A DNA stretch of 64,000 bases from CAXBES01 sp963974915 (GCA_963974915.1 CAXBES010000014.1:49633-113632); one strand, 5' to 3'; positions 35,224-43,599 are shown, counted from the first letter of the stretch. The notes: generated from the letters alone by a model not told the origin. Made by a program: numbers and translations.

Positions 35224-35967
35224 TTATTTTCTTCCGCCGTCTAACTTATCTTGTAATTCTTTAAGCTCATCCCACTTACCATCTGCAGCTAATTTTGCTT
35301 GCTCTGGCCATGTATCTGTCACTAAGTGAGCCATTCTAGAACTCGCTTCAGATAAAATAGTAGCAATTGCTTCCGGTTTTGCCTTTGCAACTTTTGCAAA
35401 AGTATCTAACCCCGCATTAATCATTGCCTCAGCAGCTTTTGGTCCAACACCTTCGATCTTTTTAAGATCATCTGCTTTTCCGCTTGCCTTCTTAGGAGCA
35501 GCTTTTTTCGCAGGAGCTTTAGTCTCAGCTTTAGCCTTAGGAGCAGCAGTTTTTGCTTCTTTCTTAGGCTCAGCTTTGGCTTTTGCCGGCGCAGCTTTTT
35601 CTTTAGTCTTTGTTGCTTTCGCCGAAGTAGACTCAGTTTTTGATTTTTTAGCTCCCGAAGAAACTATGCTTTCAATAACGATCTCAGAAAGAGACTGACG
35701 GTGACCATTCTTAACTCGGTAACCTTTTCTTCTTTTCTTTTTAAAGACAATAACTTTGTCACCTTTTAGGTGTCTAACGACTTTAGCTCCAACAAGAGCG
35801 CCGTTTATAGCCGGGGCGCCAAGAGTGATATTGTCACCATCACCAACAAGAAGCACATTGTCGAATTCGACTTTCTTACCTTCTTCTGTTGATAAACGAT
35901 TTACAAAAACCTTTTGGTCTTTTGCAACTTTAAATTGCTGCCCTGCTATCTCTACAATTGCGTACAT
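35224..35967 (-). CDS. rplU: Ribosomal protein bL21 with C-terminal helix-hairpin-helix extension
   Basis: Residues 1 to about 105 are a complete bL21 (MYAIVEIAGQQFKVAKDQK at the start, KVIVFKKKRRKGYRVKNGHRQ near 75-95). A low-complexity Lys/Ala/Pro-rich linker follows (about 108-165), then a compact domain with the helix-hairpin-helix motif LKKIEGVGPKAAEAMINAG (about 168-186) and a helical tail. The total of 247 residues is more than twice the normal 103. The extension has been annotated as a domain fusion in other Flavobacteria, from memory; it could bind rRNA or DNA. Confidence 0.93.
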   Translation of the reverse strand: MYAIVEIAGQQFKVAKDQKVFVNRLSTEEGKKVEFDNVLLVGDGDNITLGAPAINGALVGAKVVRHLKGDKVIVFKKKRRKGYRVKNGHRQSLSEIVIESIVSSGAKKSKTESTSAKATKTKEKAAPAKAKAEPKKEAKTAAPKAKAETKAPAKKAAPKKASGKADDLKKIEGVGPKAAEAMINAGLDTFAKVAKAKPEAIATILSEASSRMAHLVTDTWPEQAKLAADGKWDELKELQDKLDGGRK

Positions 35968-35989
35968 AGCGTAACGTTTATTAATTTAG

Positions 35990-36067
35990 TTAATATTACA
36001 ATCTCCCAATTTTAAAGGGCTAAGCCCTCCAATGCGAACAAGGTTCGCGTAGGGGGCTGCAAATATA
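35990..36067 (-). promoter_or_regulatory. Promoter and structured leader of rplU
   Basis: TATATTTG on the minus strand (36067-36060) matches the -7 consensus. The leader downstream holds two stems: GCGAAC-CTT-GTTCGC (about 36050-36035) and GGGC-TTA-GCCC (about 36028-36017). Such leaders often mediate autoregulation of ribosomal protein genes, but no match to a named leader family is claimed. Confidence 0.5.
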
Positions 36068-36102
36068 ATTCTTAATATGGAATTTACAAAGTGTTTATTT
36101 GC

Positions 36103-36561
36103 TTATTTTAAGGCATTTCGGTTTCCATCAGGAGTGTTCCAGGAAGTTTTGAGAAGCTGCATAAAAGCCAGAGTTAAAACGAGCGATGTAGAGATCCCCA
36201 TTATAAATATGGTTACAAGAACCATAAATGTCCCACTAGCATAATCGAGGTTCCAGGAATCAAGGATGCGAGTTGCAAACTCAGTATCTAATTGATACAT
36301 ATAAATTGCCATTAATATTGTAAAAATAACACTTGCCACAGCCCCTGTCATAAAACCAACCTGAAAGCCTTTTTGATATTTAAAGGAAGTTGCCTGAGAC
36401 TTATATTTTTTCATCGCCAAAAGAATACCTCCACCAAAAAACACTCCATTTAAAGCACTAAAAATTGGGTATTGATGTAATCCTATAAACTTTAACACGA
36501 TAAAATAAATGATAAGTGCAGTCGCGATGACTACTCCGTATTTTGTATATACTTTTCCCAT
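36103..36561 (-). CDS. DUF4199 membrane protein
   Basis: The 152-residue protein has four predicted transmembrane helices (about 8-25, 33-50, 68-90 and 110-135) and the pattern FGGGILLAMKKYK...FKYQKGFQVGFMTGAVAS that I associate with DUF4199 of Bacteroidota. The function is unknown. It lies about 65 bases from the EamA transporter gene, on the same strand. Confidence 0.75.
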   Translation of the reverse strand: MGKVYTKYGVVIATALIIYFIVLKFIGLHQYPIFSALNGVFFGGGILLAMKKYKSQATSFKYQKGFQVGFMTGAVASVIFTILMAIYMYQLDTEFATRILDSWNLDYASGTFMVLVTIFIMGISTSLVLTLAFMQLLKTSWNTPDGNRNALK

Positions 36562-36627
36562 AATACTTGTCTTTACTCATATAAATTTCGGGAAAAAAAT
36601 TTAAATGTGGCACTAATTAACAATACG

Positions 36628-37509
36628 TTAATTTCTCACCTTCCTTTTATTTGCCAAATAAACCCCTAATAATATGATGATTGCAGCTATGATCTGTAAG
36701 ATTCCAAAGCTCTCCCCATCAATAAAACCCCACATAACCGCCACAAGGGGCATGGTATAAGTGACAGAAGAAGCGAACACCGGACTCGCAATTTGAACTA
36801 ACTTATTAAATATAACCTTTGCTATAGCCGTTCCAAATAAAGATAGGATAGCAACATACACAAAAGAGGTTTGCATTGCCTGAGACTCCCAAATAGTTTT
36901 AAAAAATCCCGAAAAGTAAAGGATTAGCAAGGCAGGTAAAAAAATTAAAATAAAATTCCCTGTAGTTATTGCCAAAGCATTCACGTCACTTAAATACTTC
37001 TTAATGATATTCACATTGAAAGCATAACCAATTGTAGAAATGATGATCAAGGTACTATACCAATAATTCTGATTAGGGTTAATATCTGCGCCGGCAAATA
37101 ACAGAAGTAACGTGCCCACAAAACCAATCACTACTCCAAGCATTTGAAGCCTTGAACTCTTTAGACCCATAAATACCAAACCAGTTATGATTGTGCTTAA
37201 GGGCGTTAACGAGTTGAGAATAGAAGCAACAGAGCTGTCAATATGACTTTGTGCCAAGGCAAAAAAGAATGGAGGAAAAAAGGAACCGATAAAGCCCGTT
37301 ATTGCGATCCATTTCCAATGGTGCTTCTCTACCTTTCTCAGACTTTTAAATCCGACACTAAATAAAAAAACAGATGTTAGCACAATACGTAACGCTCCAA
37401 CTTCGAAAGCCGTAAGCCCAACCAGACCTTTTTTAATGAGTATAAATGAGCTTCCCCATATTGCAGAAAGCAGAATTAAATAAACCCATTTTAAACTGTT
37501 TGTACTCAT
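36628..37509 (-). CDS. EamA-family (DMT superfamily) transporter
   Basis: The 293-residue protein has ten transmembrane segments in two EamA repeats (about 8-140 and 150-288), each with the family's glycine-rich helix packing, e.g. LSAIWGSSFILIKKGL at the start. Members export metabolites or amino acids; the substrate cannot be predicted. The start at 37509 places the first helix near the N-terminus. Confidence 0.88.
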   Translation of the reverse strand: MSTNSLKWVYLILLSAIWGSSFILIKKGLVGLTAFEVGALRIVLTSVFLFSVGFKSLRKVEKHHWKWIAITGFIGSFFPPFFFALAQSHIDSSVASILNSLTPLSTIITGLVFMGLKSSRLQMLGVVIGFVGTLLLLFAGADINPNQNYWYSTLIIISTIGYAFNVNIIKKYLSDVNALAITTGNFILIFLPALLILYFSGFFKTIWESQAMQTSFVYVAILSLFGTAIAKVIFNKLVQIASPVFASSVTYTMPLVAVMWGFIDGESFGILQIIAAIIILLGVYLANKRKVRN

Positions 37510-37595
37510 TGAGCATTTTGAATCGATAAAATTCGTAAATATTATCAGCTTTATATGCTCTTAATAATAGATTTTAAAAATAGAGGAATAGACAA

Positions 37596-38159
37596 CTAGT
37601 TCTTCCATTCTATGGTTTCCATAATGGAGCGCACGTCTTCTCTTAAATATACTACAGCCGGATAAATTGAATCGAAATTGGGTTTCGCTTCAAAATAAAC
37701 AGACCCAGTAATAAAGTGATTAATACTATCGGTTACATAGAACTGAGATTGTGTTGCCGCATTTCCGTCGATCATATAAAGCATTCCGAAGACCTTATTG
37801 ATAGAATCGACCCGTGGTTGTTCCAAAATAGACTGTGCTTTAATTGTATGGTCATAGGTTAGTTTCTGCGCATCATACAATAACGAATCCAGGTTTTGGT
37901 ACCTGATCTTTTGGTAGGTGAGGTAAATCGTGGCTTTCATATTGGGGTAGCGCAAGTTCATTCCGCAACCCTTTTTCTCTACCAGTTTGGCGCTCTCATT
38001 TTTCAGGAAAGTATAAGGACATTCTGTTTTAATTCGCTGGTAAGTAGCTTTCGGATATTCTAAACTAAGCTTAGCACTTGGTTTAACCACCAGATCATCT
38101 CCACAAGAACACAAAGAACAGCAAAAAAATAAGATAACCAGATAACGCATACTACTCAT
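37596..38159 (-). CDS. gldD: Gliding motility lipoprotein GldD
   Basis: GldD is required for gliding motility and for function of the type IX secretion machinery in Flavobacterium. The 187-residue protein has a lipoprotein signal (SLCSC, Cys about residue 19) and the family segments YPKATYQRIKTECPYTF and LRYPNMKATIYLTY. The ATG overlaps the gldE stop by eight bases (ATGAGTAG on the minus strand), so the two genes are coupled. The order mutY-ssb-gldE-gldD matches F. johnsoniae, from memory. Confidence 0.95.
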   Translation of the reverse strand: MSSMRYLVILFFCCSLCSCGDDLVVKPSAKLSLEYPKATYQRIKTECPYTFLKNESAKLVEKKGCGMNLRYPNMKATIYLTYQKIRYQNLDSLLYDAQKLTYDHTIKAQSILEQPRVDSINKVFGMLYMIDGNAATQSQFYVTDSINHFITGSVYFEAKPNFDSIYPAVVYLREDVRSIMETIEWKN

Positions 38160-39462
38160 TTATAGAAAGTTTTATTTGTTTGATTCGTTTATTATCGAAC
38201 GCTTCAATAGTAAACGAATAATTATGGAATGATAGTATCTCGTCCTTCTTCGGAAAACCCTTAGAAATCTCAAGAAGAAAACCCGCTAAAGTTTCTGCTT
38301 CTCCTTTCTCTTCCTCAAAAATGCTCGTGTCTTCCAATTTTAGGACTTTGTAAAAATCTTTCAATGGAGTTTTTCCTTCAAAAACGAAAGTGTTGTCATC
38401 TAGTTTTGAAAACACCAGATCTTCATCGTCAAACTCATCACTAATTTCTCCAACGATCTCTTCAATTATATCCTCAAGCGATATTAAACCACTGGTGCCA
38501 CCATATTCATCAACAACGATCGCTAAATGCATTTTCATTTCTTTGAATTCGTTGAGAAGGTCATCTAATTTCTTGTTTTCGGGCACAAAGTAGGCCTCTC
38601 GCTTTAGTTTTTGCCAATCCAGAGTCTTTCGTTCTATAAAAGGCATAAGATCCTTTACATATAAAATACCTGTAATGTTATCTATACTGTCTTTAAAAAC
38701 AGGTATTCTGGAATAGCCATGGCTAATTATTTCGGGCATAATATCCTTAAAACTCAACTCTTCGTTAAGTGCGAAGATATCCATACGGTTCTTCATGACC
38801 TGCTTGGTATCAGTGTTTCCAAAAGTTACAATACCTTGTAAGATCTTGTGCTCTTCGTGCGTAGTATCATCTTCATTAGTAAGCTCTAAAGCTTGCGATA
38901 ATTGATCTACGCTCAGGTTCGATTTCTGCTTTCCGAACTTCTCATGAATATAGATAGTGGCTGCCCGCATTGGCATACTTATAGGTGTTAAAAGCGTATC
39001 CAAAACATTTAAGGGATAGGCCATTCTGGAAGCGAATTTCACATTATTTCTACTGGCATATATCTTAGGTAAGATCTCTCCAAAGAGTAAAATAATAAAG
39101 GTCACTACTCCAACTTCTACAATGAACCGAAGGTTGTATTGATCGGTAATCCCCGAAAACATCAATTCGGTAAGCGAATCAAAGAGAAGTACGATAGCAA
39201 TATTGATAAAATTATTTGCCACTAAAATAGTAGCCAATAACTTCTTGGGCTTTTCTAACAACTTCTCGACGATGACCAACTGTTTGGAAGGAGATTTATC
39301 GTTAGAATCTTCAAAATGGGTTGGAGAAAGCGAGAAAAAAGCCACTTCAGCTCCCGATATTAAAGCCGAACACAACAACAATATCAAGAGAAATGAAAAA
39401 CTAATGATATAGGTGTAATTTAATAAAGCTATAAAAAGTAAACTGGGAGGCTCTATATCCAA
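38152..39462 (-). CDS. gldE: Gliding motility-associated protein GldE (CNNM/CBS domain)
   Basis: The 436-residue protein has three to four N-terminal transmembrane helices with the DUF21/CNNM signature (LISGAEVAFFSL, ILVANNFINIAIV), two cytoplasmic CBS domains (about 205-335, with RIPVFKDSIDNITGILYVKDLM) and a CorC/HlyC C-terminal domain (from about 350). GldE has been linked genetically to GldD. No in-frame ATG exists near the N-terminus, and a TTG at 39462 (MDIEPPSLLF) is the best start, only 21 bases after ssb. Confidence 0.93.
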   Translation of the reverse strand: MDIEPPSLLFIALLNYTYIISFSFLLILLLCSALISGAEVAFFSLSPTHFEDSNDKSPSKQLVIVEKLLEKPKKLLATILVANNFINIAIVLLFDSLTELMFSGITDQYNLRFIVEVGVVTFIILLFGEILPKIYASRNNVKFASRMAYPLNVLDTLLTPISMPMRAATIYIHEKFGKQKSNLSVDQLSQALELTNEDDTTHEEHKILQGIVTFGNTDTKQVMKNRMDIFALNEELSFKDIMPEIISHGYSRIPVFKDSIDNITGILYVKDLMPFIERKTLDWQKLKREAYFVPENKKLDDLLNEFKEMKMHLAIVVDEYGGTSGLISLEDIIEEIVGEISDEFDDEDLVFSKLDDNTFVFEGKTPLKDFYKVLKLEDTSIFEEEKGEAETLAGFLLEISKGFPKKDEILSFHNYSFTIEAFDNKRIKQIKLSINE

Positions 39463-39483
39463 AATACCTGGTTTAGTTAGACA

Positions 39484-39942
39484 TTAAAAAGGCAGGTCGT
39501 CATCGTCACCTACATGCTCTTCCACCTGAGGTTCTACATTAGAAGATTTCGACACGGTTTGTTGCCCCTGATTAGAGTTGTTTTGAGGCATTGATCCGCC
39601 TTCCGACTTAGGAGAAAGGAAGGTGAAATCTGTACATTGAATTTCGGTACTATATCGATCCATTCCCTTTTCATCTTGCCATTTGCGCGTTTTTAATCTA
39701 CCTTCAATATAAACTTTATCACCTTTATTAAGGTATTTTTCGCAAATTTCTGCAGCTTTATTTCTAACTACAATATTGTGCCATTCGGTATTGCTTACCT
39801 TCTCGCCTGTTGTTCTGTTTGTATAGGTTTCATTTGTTGCAAGCGGAAATCTGCCAATACTCCCTCCCCCTTCAAAATAGTGCATTTTCACTTCATCACC
39901 TGTATGCCCAATTAGCATTACTTTGTTTAACGTACCACTCAT
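39484..39942 (-). CDS. ssb: Single-stranded DNA-binding protein
   Basis: SSB coats single-stranded DNA during replication and repair. The 152-residue protein has the OB fold (MSGTLNKVMLIGHTGDEVKM at the start, EWHNIVVRNKAAEICEKYL, VYIEGRLKTRKWQDEKG), a Gln/Asn-rich linker, and an acidic C-terminal tip ending DDDDLPF that recruits partner proteins. It is the second gene of a mutY-ssb-gldE-gldD group but has its own promoter box upstream. Confidence 0.97.
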   Translation of the reverse strand: MSGTLNKVMLIGHTGDEVKMHYFEGGGSIGRFPLATNETYTNRTTGEKVSNTEWHNIVVRNKAAEICEKYLNKGDKVYIEGRLKTRKWQDEKGMDRYSTEIQCTDFTFLSPKSEGGSMPQNNSNQGQQTVSKSSNVEPQVEEHVGDDDDLPF

Positions 39943-39963
39943 TTTCTTTATTTTATATTTTTA

Positions 39964-39971
39964 CAAAGGTA
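39964..39971 (-). promoter_or_regulatory. Bacteroidota -7 box for ssb-gldE-gldD
   Basis: TACCTTTG on the minus strand matches TAnnTTTG exactly, 22 bases upstream of the ssb start. Confidence 0.55.
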
Positions 39972-40005
39972 TATTTTGTCTTTTAAATATAGCTATTTTT
40001 TTTAG

Positions 40006-41070
40006 TTAATTGAATTCTGAAAATTCCGCAATAAAATTCTCAATTAACACGGGTACAGCATACTGTCGAACCATACTTACAGGAATACTTTTTTCTGTAA
40101 TTTCTGAAACTTCTGCAATCCAGAAACGCGTGTACAGATGCTGATGTGATAGTTTATGTATCACAGGATCTTCATTAAATAAAATTAAACTTTCAATGTT
40201 ATAAGCCGCTTCCAACTCTTGATAGTCCTGTAAGTTTTTCAATTGTATCGCATCTACTTCGGTGGTGGTCTCAACAAGTGGAAACTCGTACAGTTTTTGC
40301 CAAATTCCACGTTCAGTTCGCTGTCTTAAAAGAGTTTGCTCATTTTCAGACAGAAAAACTATATAATTAAAGTATCGCTTTCTAACTTTCAGCTTTTTTA
40401 TCTTAACCGGCAACACAGAAACCTTACTTTCGGAGTAAGCGACACAGGAATCATTGAAAATACAATTCGAACAATTCGGATTTTGGGGTATGCAAAATCG
40501 AGCTCCAAATTCCATAATAGCCTGATTAAATGTTCCCGGCGAATCTTTGTCTATAAGTTGTTGAGCCAGAGCCTTAAATTCTTTAATCCCCTTAGAGCTG
40601 TTTATTGGGGTATCTATTCCGAAGAAACGAGAAAGAACACGATATACATTTCCATCAACCACCGCTGTGGGCTTATCAAAACAAATAGAGGCAATGGCGC
40701 TGGCCGTATAATCGCCTACCCCTTTTAGTTTTAGGAGATCATGAAATGTAGCCGGGAAATCTCCTTTTAATTCCCTACTTATATATTTTGCGGTAAAATG
40801 CAGGTTTCTGGCGCGGGAATAATAACCTAAACCCTGCCAAAGTTTTAAAATTTTATCTTCGGAAGCGTTCGCTAAATCATGAATTGTAGGAAAAGCCTTT
40901 GTAAATTTAAAATAATACGGAAGTCCCTGTGCTACTCGTGTTTGCTGAAGCATGATCTCAGAGAGCCAAATAAAATATGGGTCCTTTGTACTTCTCCAGG
41001 GCAGGTCGCGTTTATTTTGTAAGTACCACTTAATGAGTTTTTTACGGAAATATGAGGCTTGAATAGGCAT
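40006..41070 (-). CDS. mutY: A/G-specific adenine DNA glycosylase
   Basis: MutY removes adenine mispaired with 8-oxoguanine or guanine. The 354-residue protein has the catalytic Glu in SEIMLQQTRVAQ, the HhH motif LKGVGDYTASAI with the catalytic Asp in VDGNVYRVLSR, the 4Fe-4S site C-x6-C-x2-C-x5-C (CIPQNPNCSNCIFNDSC), and a C-terminal NUDIX-like 8-oxoG recognition domain. The length is normal and all key residues are visible. Confidence 0.97.
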   Translation of the reverse strand: MPIQASYFRKKLIKWYLQNKRDLPWRSTKDPYFIWLSEIMLQQTRVAQGLPYYFKFTKAFPTIHDLANASEDKILKLWQGLGYYSRARNLHFTAKYISRELKGDFPATFHDLLKLKGVGDYTASAIASICFDKPTAVVDGNVYRVLSRFFGIDTPINSSKGIKEFKALAQQLIDKDSPGTFNQAIMEFGARFCIPQNPNCSNCIFNDSCVAYSESKVSVLPVKIKKLKVRKRYFNYIVFLSENEQTLLRQRTERGIWQKLYEFPLVETTTEVDAIQLKNLQDYQELEAAYNIESLILFNEDPVIHKLSHQHLYTRFWIAEVSEITEKSIPVSMVRQYAVPVLIENFIAEFSEFN

Positions 41071-41115
41071 TTCACAAATGTAACCTATATCTAATTATAT
41101 TTTAATGCATTACGA

Positions 41116-41148
41116 TTTGATTAATTGATTTTAAAATCCGTATATTTG
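41116..41148 (+). promoter_or_regulatory. Promoter of the HU gene
   Basis: TTTG (41116-41119), a 21-base spacer, then TATATTTG (41141-41148) form a complete Bacteroidota -33/-7 promoter. The start codon is 50 bases downstream. Confidence 0.65.
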
Positions 41149-41197
41149 CCCTCTTGAAAAAAAACCTATACTTTATTAATATTAAAAAAAAATTAGA

Positions 41198-41488
41198 ATG
41201 ACGAAAGCAGATATTGTAGCGAAAATTTCAGAAAAATTAGGAATGGAAAAAGGAGATGTTCAAGCTACTGTTGAGACCTTTATGGAAGAGGTTAAAACTT
41301 CTTTAGAAGGTGGTGATAATGTTTACCTACGTGGATTTGGAAGTTTTATCATTAAAACTAGAGCCGAAAAAACCGGTAGAAATATTTCAAAGAATACAAC
41401 TATTAAAATTCCTGCACACAACATCCCCGCATTTAAGCCTGCAAAGATATTTGTTGAAGGAGTTAAGACAAACGTTGAAGTAAAGTAA
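41198..41488 (+). CDS. HU-family DNA-binding protein
   Basis: HU is a small dimeric nucleoid protein that bends DNA. The 96-residue sequence starts MTKADIVAKISEKLGMEKGDV and contains the beta-arm region GFGSFIIKTRAEKTGRNISKNTTIKIPAHNIPAF, in which the conserved proline near the arm tip is replaced by the NTTIKIP arrangement seen in Bacteroidota HU. It is followed by a hairpin (41496-41519) and then the 29-residue basic protein gene, with which it may be cotranscribed. Confidence 0.96.
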   Translation: MTKADIVAKISEKLGMEKGDVQATVETFMEEVKTSLEGGDNVYLRGFGSFIIKTRAEKTGRNISKNTTIKIPAHNIPAFKPAKIFVEGVKTNVEVK

Positions 41489-41495
41489 TAACCCA

Positions 41496-41519
41496 GCCCT
41501 GTAGTTCGATCTACGGGGC
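41496..41519 (+). other. Hairpin between the HU and small basic protein genes
   Basis: GCCCTGTAG pairs with CTACGGGGC (one T-G wobble) around the loop TTCGAT. No T tract follows, so it is not a simple terminator; it may protect or partially separate the two coding parts of the transcript. Confidence 0.55.
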
Positions 41520-41536
41520 ATTATAAAAGATTAAGT

Positions 41537-41626
41537 ATGCCAAGTGGTAAAAAAAGAAAAAGACATAAGGTAGCGACGCATAAGCGTAAGAAAAGAAGAC
41601 GCGCTAACCGCCACAAGAAAAAGTAG
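41537..41626 (+). CDS. 29-residue highly basic protein, probable ribosomal protein
   Basis: The short ORF starts MPSGKKRKRHKVATHKRKK and ends NRHKKK; over 60% of its residues are Lys, Arg or His. I recall nearly identical sequences next to HU and rng across Bacteroidota. Composition and size point to a ribosomal protein; candidates are the small Bacteroidota large-subunit protein called bL38 or a Thx-like protein, and I cannot decide between them. Its stop codon lies inside the stem of a strong terminator. Confidence 0.75.
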   Translation: MPSGKKRKRHKVATHKRKKRRRANRHKKK

Positions 41627-41644
41627 GTACAACCTACTTTTTTC
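41618..41644 (+). terminator. Rho-independent terminator of the HU/basic-protein transcript
   Basis: GTAGGT-ACA-ACCTAC (41623-41637), extended by A and T tracts on either side, forms a stem followed by six T residues. It overlaps the stop codon of the 29-residue gene. Confidence 0.85.
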
Positions 41645-41719
41645 TTTTACTAAAGAGAATAAAATCGTTCTTTGAAAATGAAATTGCTATATTTTTTACC
41701 TGAATTTTAGTGATTTCGA

Positions 41720-41820
41720 CGGGTTACCCGCTTAAACTGCGGGATATTACAAAACCTGTAATAAATTATTGTTTAATCCATTTGTCCCGATGCTATAAAA
41801 AATTGGGATGGATAAAAATT
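41720..41820 (+). promoter_or_regulatory. Structured 5' leader of rng
   Basis: Three stems occur in a row: CCCGC-n7-GCGGG (about 41728-41744), TATTACA-n5-TGTAATA (about 41746-41764), and ATCC..TCCC with GGGA..GGAT (about 41777-41816). RNase E in E. coli controls its own mRNA through leader hairpins; a similar role here is an inference. No clear TAnnTTTG box was found upstream. Confidence 0.45.
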
Positions 41821-41828
41821 AATGTTAA

Positions 41829-43379
41829 GTGAACTACGAATTATTTATTAGATCCAGTTCACGAGAAGTTGATTTTGCCCTTTTAAAAGATGGAAGACTA
41901 ATTGAACTAAATAAGGAAGAAGAGGACAACAAGTTTTCGGTTGGAGATATTTATCTCGCAAAGATCCGTAAAACTGTTCCCGGACTTAACGCAGCATTCG
42001 TTAATGTTGGTTATGAGAAAGATGCTTTTTTGCATTATCATGATCTAGGTCCAAAAGTACTTTCCTTATTGAAGTTCGTTAAACGTGTAAGTACAGGTAA
42101 ACTTAAAGATTATTCTTTAAAAGAATTCCCATTAGAAAAAGAGATTGATAAGAATGGAGGCATCAACGACGCCTTAAAATCTAATCAGTCTATTCTGGTA
42201 CAAATTGTTAAAGAACCCATTTCTACTAAAGGACCACGTATAAGTTCAGAGCTTTCCATAGCCGGACGATATATAGTATTGGTTCCATTTTCAGATCGAG
42301 TTTCTATTTCTCAAAAAATAGAATCGAAAGAAGAAAAAGAAAGGCTAAAACGCTTAATTACAAGCATCAAGCCAAAAGGATTTGGAGTAATTATACGAAC
42401 CGTAGCAGAGGGCAAAAAAGTAGCAGAACTGGATAGAGATTTACAAAATCTCACAGATCGCTGGACGGCGATGTGTAAAAAGCTACAAGGAGCGCACCAT
42501 CCTAGTAAGGTGTTAAGTGAATTAAGTAGAGGGTCTTCTATGATTCGAGATGTATTTAACGATCAATTTTCGGCAATACACATAGACGATGAAACCCTTT
42601 ATTTACAAATAAAAGATTATGTGCAGGAAATTGCACCTAACAAAGAGAATATCGTCAAGTTTTATGACTCTAAAGTTCCAATTTTTGAAAAATTCGGAAT
42701 TGAACGTCAGATTAAAACTTCCTTTGGACGAACCGTATCCGGAAGCAAAGGAACCTATTTAGTGATTGAGCACACCGAAGCCATGCACGTTATAGACGTG
42801 AATAGCGGAAACCGTAGCAATAAATCAAAAAATCAGGAAGACACCGCTCTCGAAGTAAATATAATTGCCGCAACCGAAGTGGCAAGACAATTGCGATTGA
42901 GAGATATGGGAGGAATTATAGTGGTAGATTTCATTGATATGGGATCTTCAGCTAATAGAAAGAAGCTCTACGACCATCTTCGAAACGAGATGAAAGACGA
43001 TAGAGCCAAACACAAGATTCTTCCGCCAAGTAAATTTGGCTTGATACAAATTACCCGCCAACGCGTGAGGCCTGAGATGAACATTAAAACCAGAGAGGAA
43101 GATCCCAGCAACGGGATTGGAGATGACGGTGAGATCGAAGCGCCAATTGGAGTGGTAGATAAAATTAATGAAGATGTAAAACGCCTCTTCAAAAAAGACT
43201 ATAAAAAGATCACATTAAACGCACATCCTTTTATAGCAGCTTATTTAATTAAAGGATTTCCATCTGTGCGAACCAAATGGTTCATGGAGCACAAAAAATG
43301 GGTAAAAATTCAACCTAGAGACGCTTACACGTATCTTGAATACCATTTCCACGACAAAAATGGCGAGGAAATTATTTAA
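41829..43379 (+). CDS. rng: Ribonuclease G/E family
   Basis: Rng cleaves single-stranded RNA in rRNA maturation and mRNA decay. The 516-residue protein has the S1 domain near the N-terminus (VGDIYLAKIRKTVPGLNAAFVNVGYEKDAFLH), the 5' sensor/RNase H-like region, and the DNase I-like catalytic domain with Mg-binding Asp residues in IDVNSGNR and VVDFIDMGSS. The long C-terminal scaffold of RNase E is absent. The start is a GTG at 41829 (NYELFIRSSSREVDFALLKDG); a nearby ATG is out of frame. Confidence 0.95.
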   Translation: MNYELFIRSSSREVDFALLKDGRLIELNKEEEDNKFSVGDIYLAKIRKTVPGLNAAFVNVGYEKDAFLHYHDLGPKVLSLLKFVKRVSTGKLKDYSLKEFPLEKEIDKNGGINDALKSNQSILVQIVKEPISTKGPRISSELSIAGRYIVLVPFSDRVSISQKIESKEEKERLKRLITSIKPKGFGVIIRTVAEGKKVAELDRDLQNLTDRWTAMCKKLQGAHHPSKVLSELSRGSSMIRDVFNDQFSAIHIDDETLYLQIKDYVQEIAPNKENIVKFYDSKVPIFEKFGIERQIKTSFGRTVSGSKGTYLVIEHTEAMHVIDVNSGNRSNKSKNQEDTALEVNIIAATEVARQLRLRDMGGIIVVDFIDMGSSANRKKLYDHLRNEMKDDRAKHKILPPSKFGLIQITRQRVRPEMNIKTREEDPSNGIGDDGEIEAPIGVVDKINEDVKRLFKKDYKKITLNAHPFIAAYLIKGFPSVRTKWFMEHKKWVKIQPRDAYTYLEYHFHDKNGEEII

Positions 43380-43384
43380 ACCTT

Positions 43385-43426
43385 AAATCCCTTTTAGATG
43401 TATTTCCGAAAGGGATTTTTTTTTAC
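43385..43426 (+). terminator. Rho-independent terminator of rng
   Basis: AAATCCCTTT (43385-43394) pairs with AAAGGGATTT (43409-43418), followed by a run of T residues. It begins five bases after the rng stop. Confidence 0.85.
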
Positions 43427-43429
43427 ACC

Positions 43430-43583
43430 TTCAATATATTTTCGGTGCACTAGTAGGGCATTCGGTAAAGTAGAGCAAAGCTCACTTTACCGTCGCGCTT
43501 TCGGTGTTACGAGGTAACTTACCTCAATCCCTAATGCGGACCCCTCTCTGCCTTACGGCATCTCTCCCAAAGAGAGAGAAGAT
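43430..43583. repeat. Dispersed hairpin-rich intergenic repeat, copy 1
   Basis: A 30-base hairpin (CGGTAAAGT..ACTTTACCG, 43463-43492) is followed by GCGCTTTCGGTGTTAC (43495-43510), GGTAACTTACCTCAATC (43513-43529) and the block CCCCTCTC-TGCC-TTAC-GGCA-TCTCTC-n5-GAGAGA (43541-43577). The latter parts recur in varied form at 49787-49826 and 51553-51711. Confidence 0.75.
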
Positions 43584-43599
43584 TTTCAAATTCATTACT

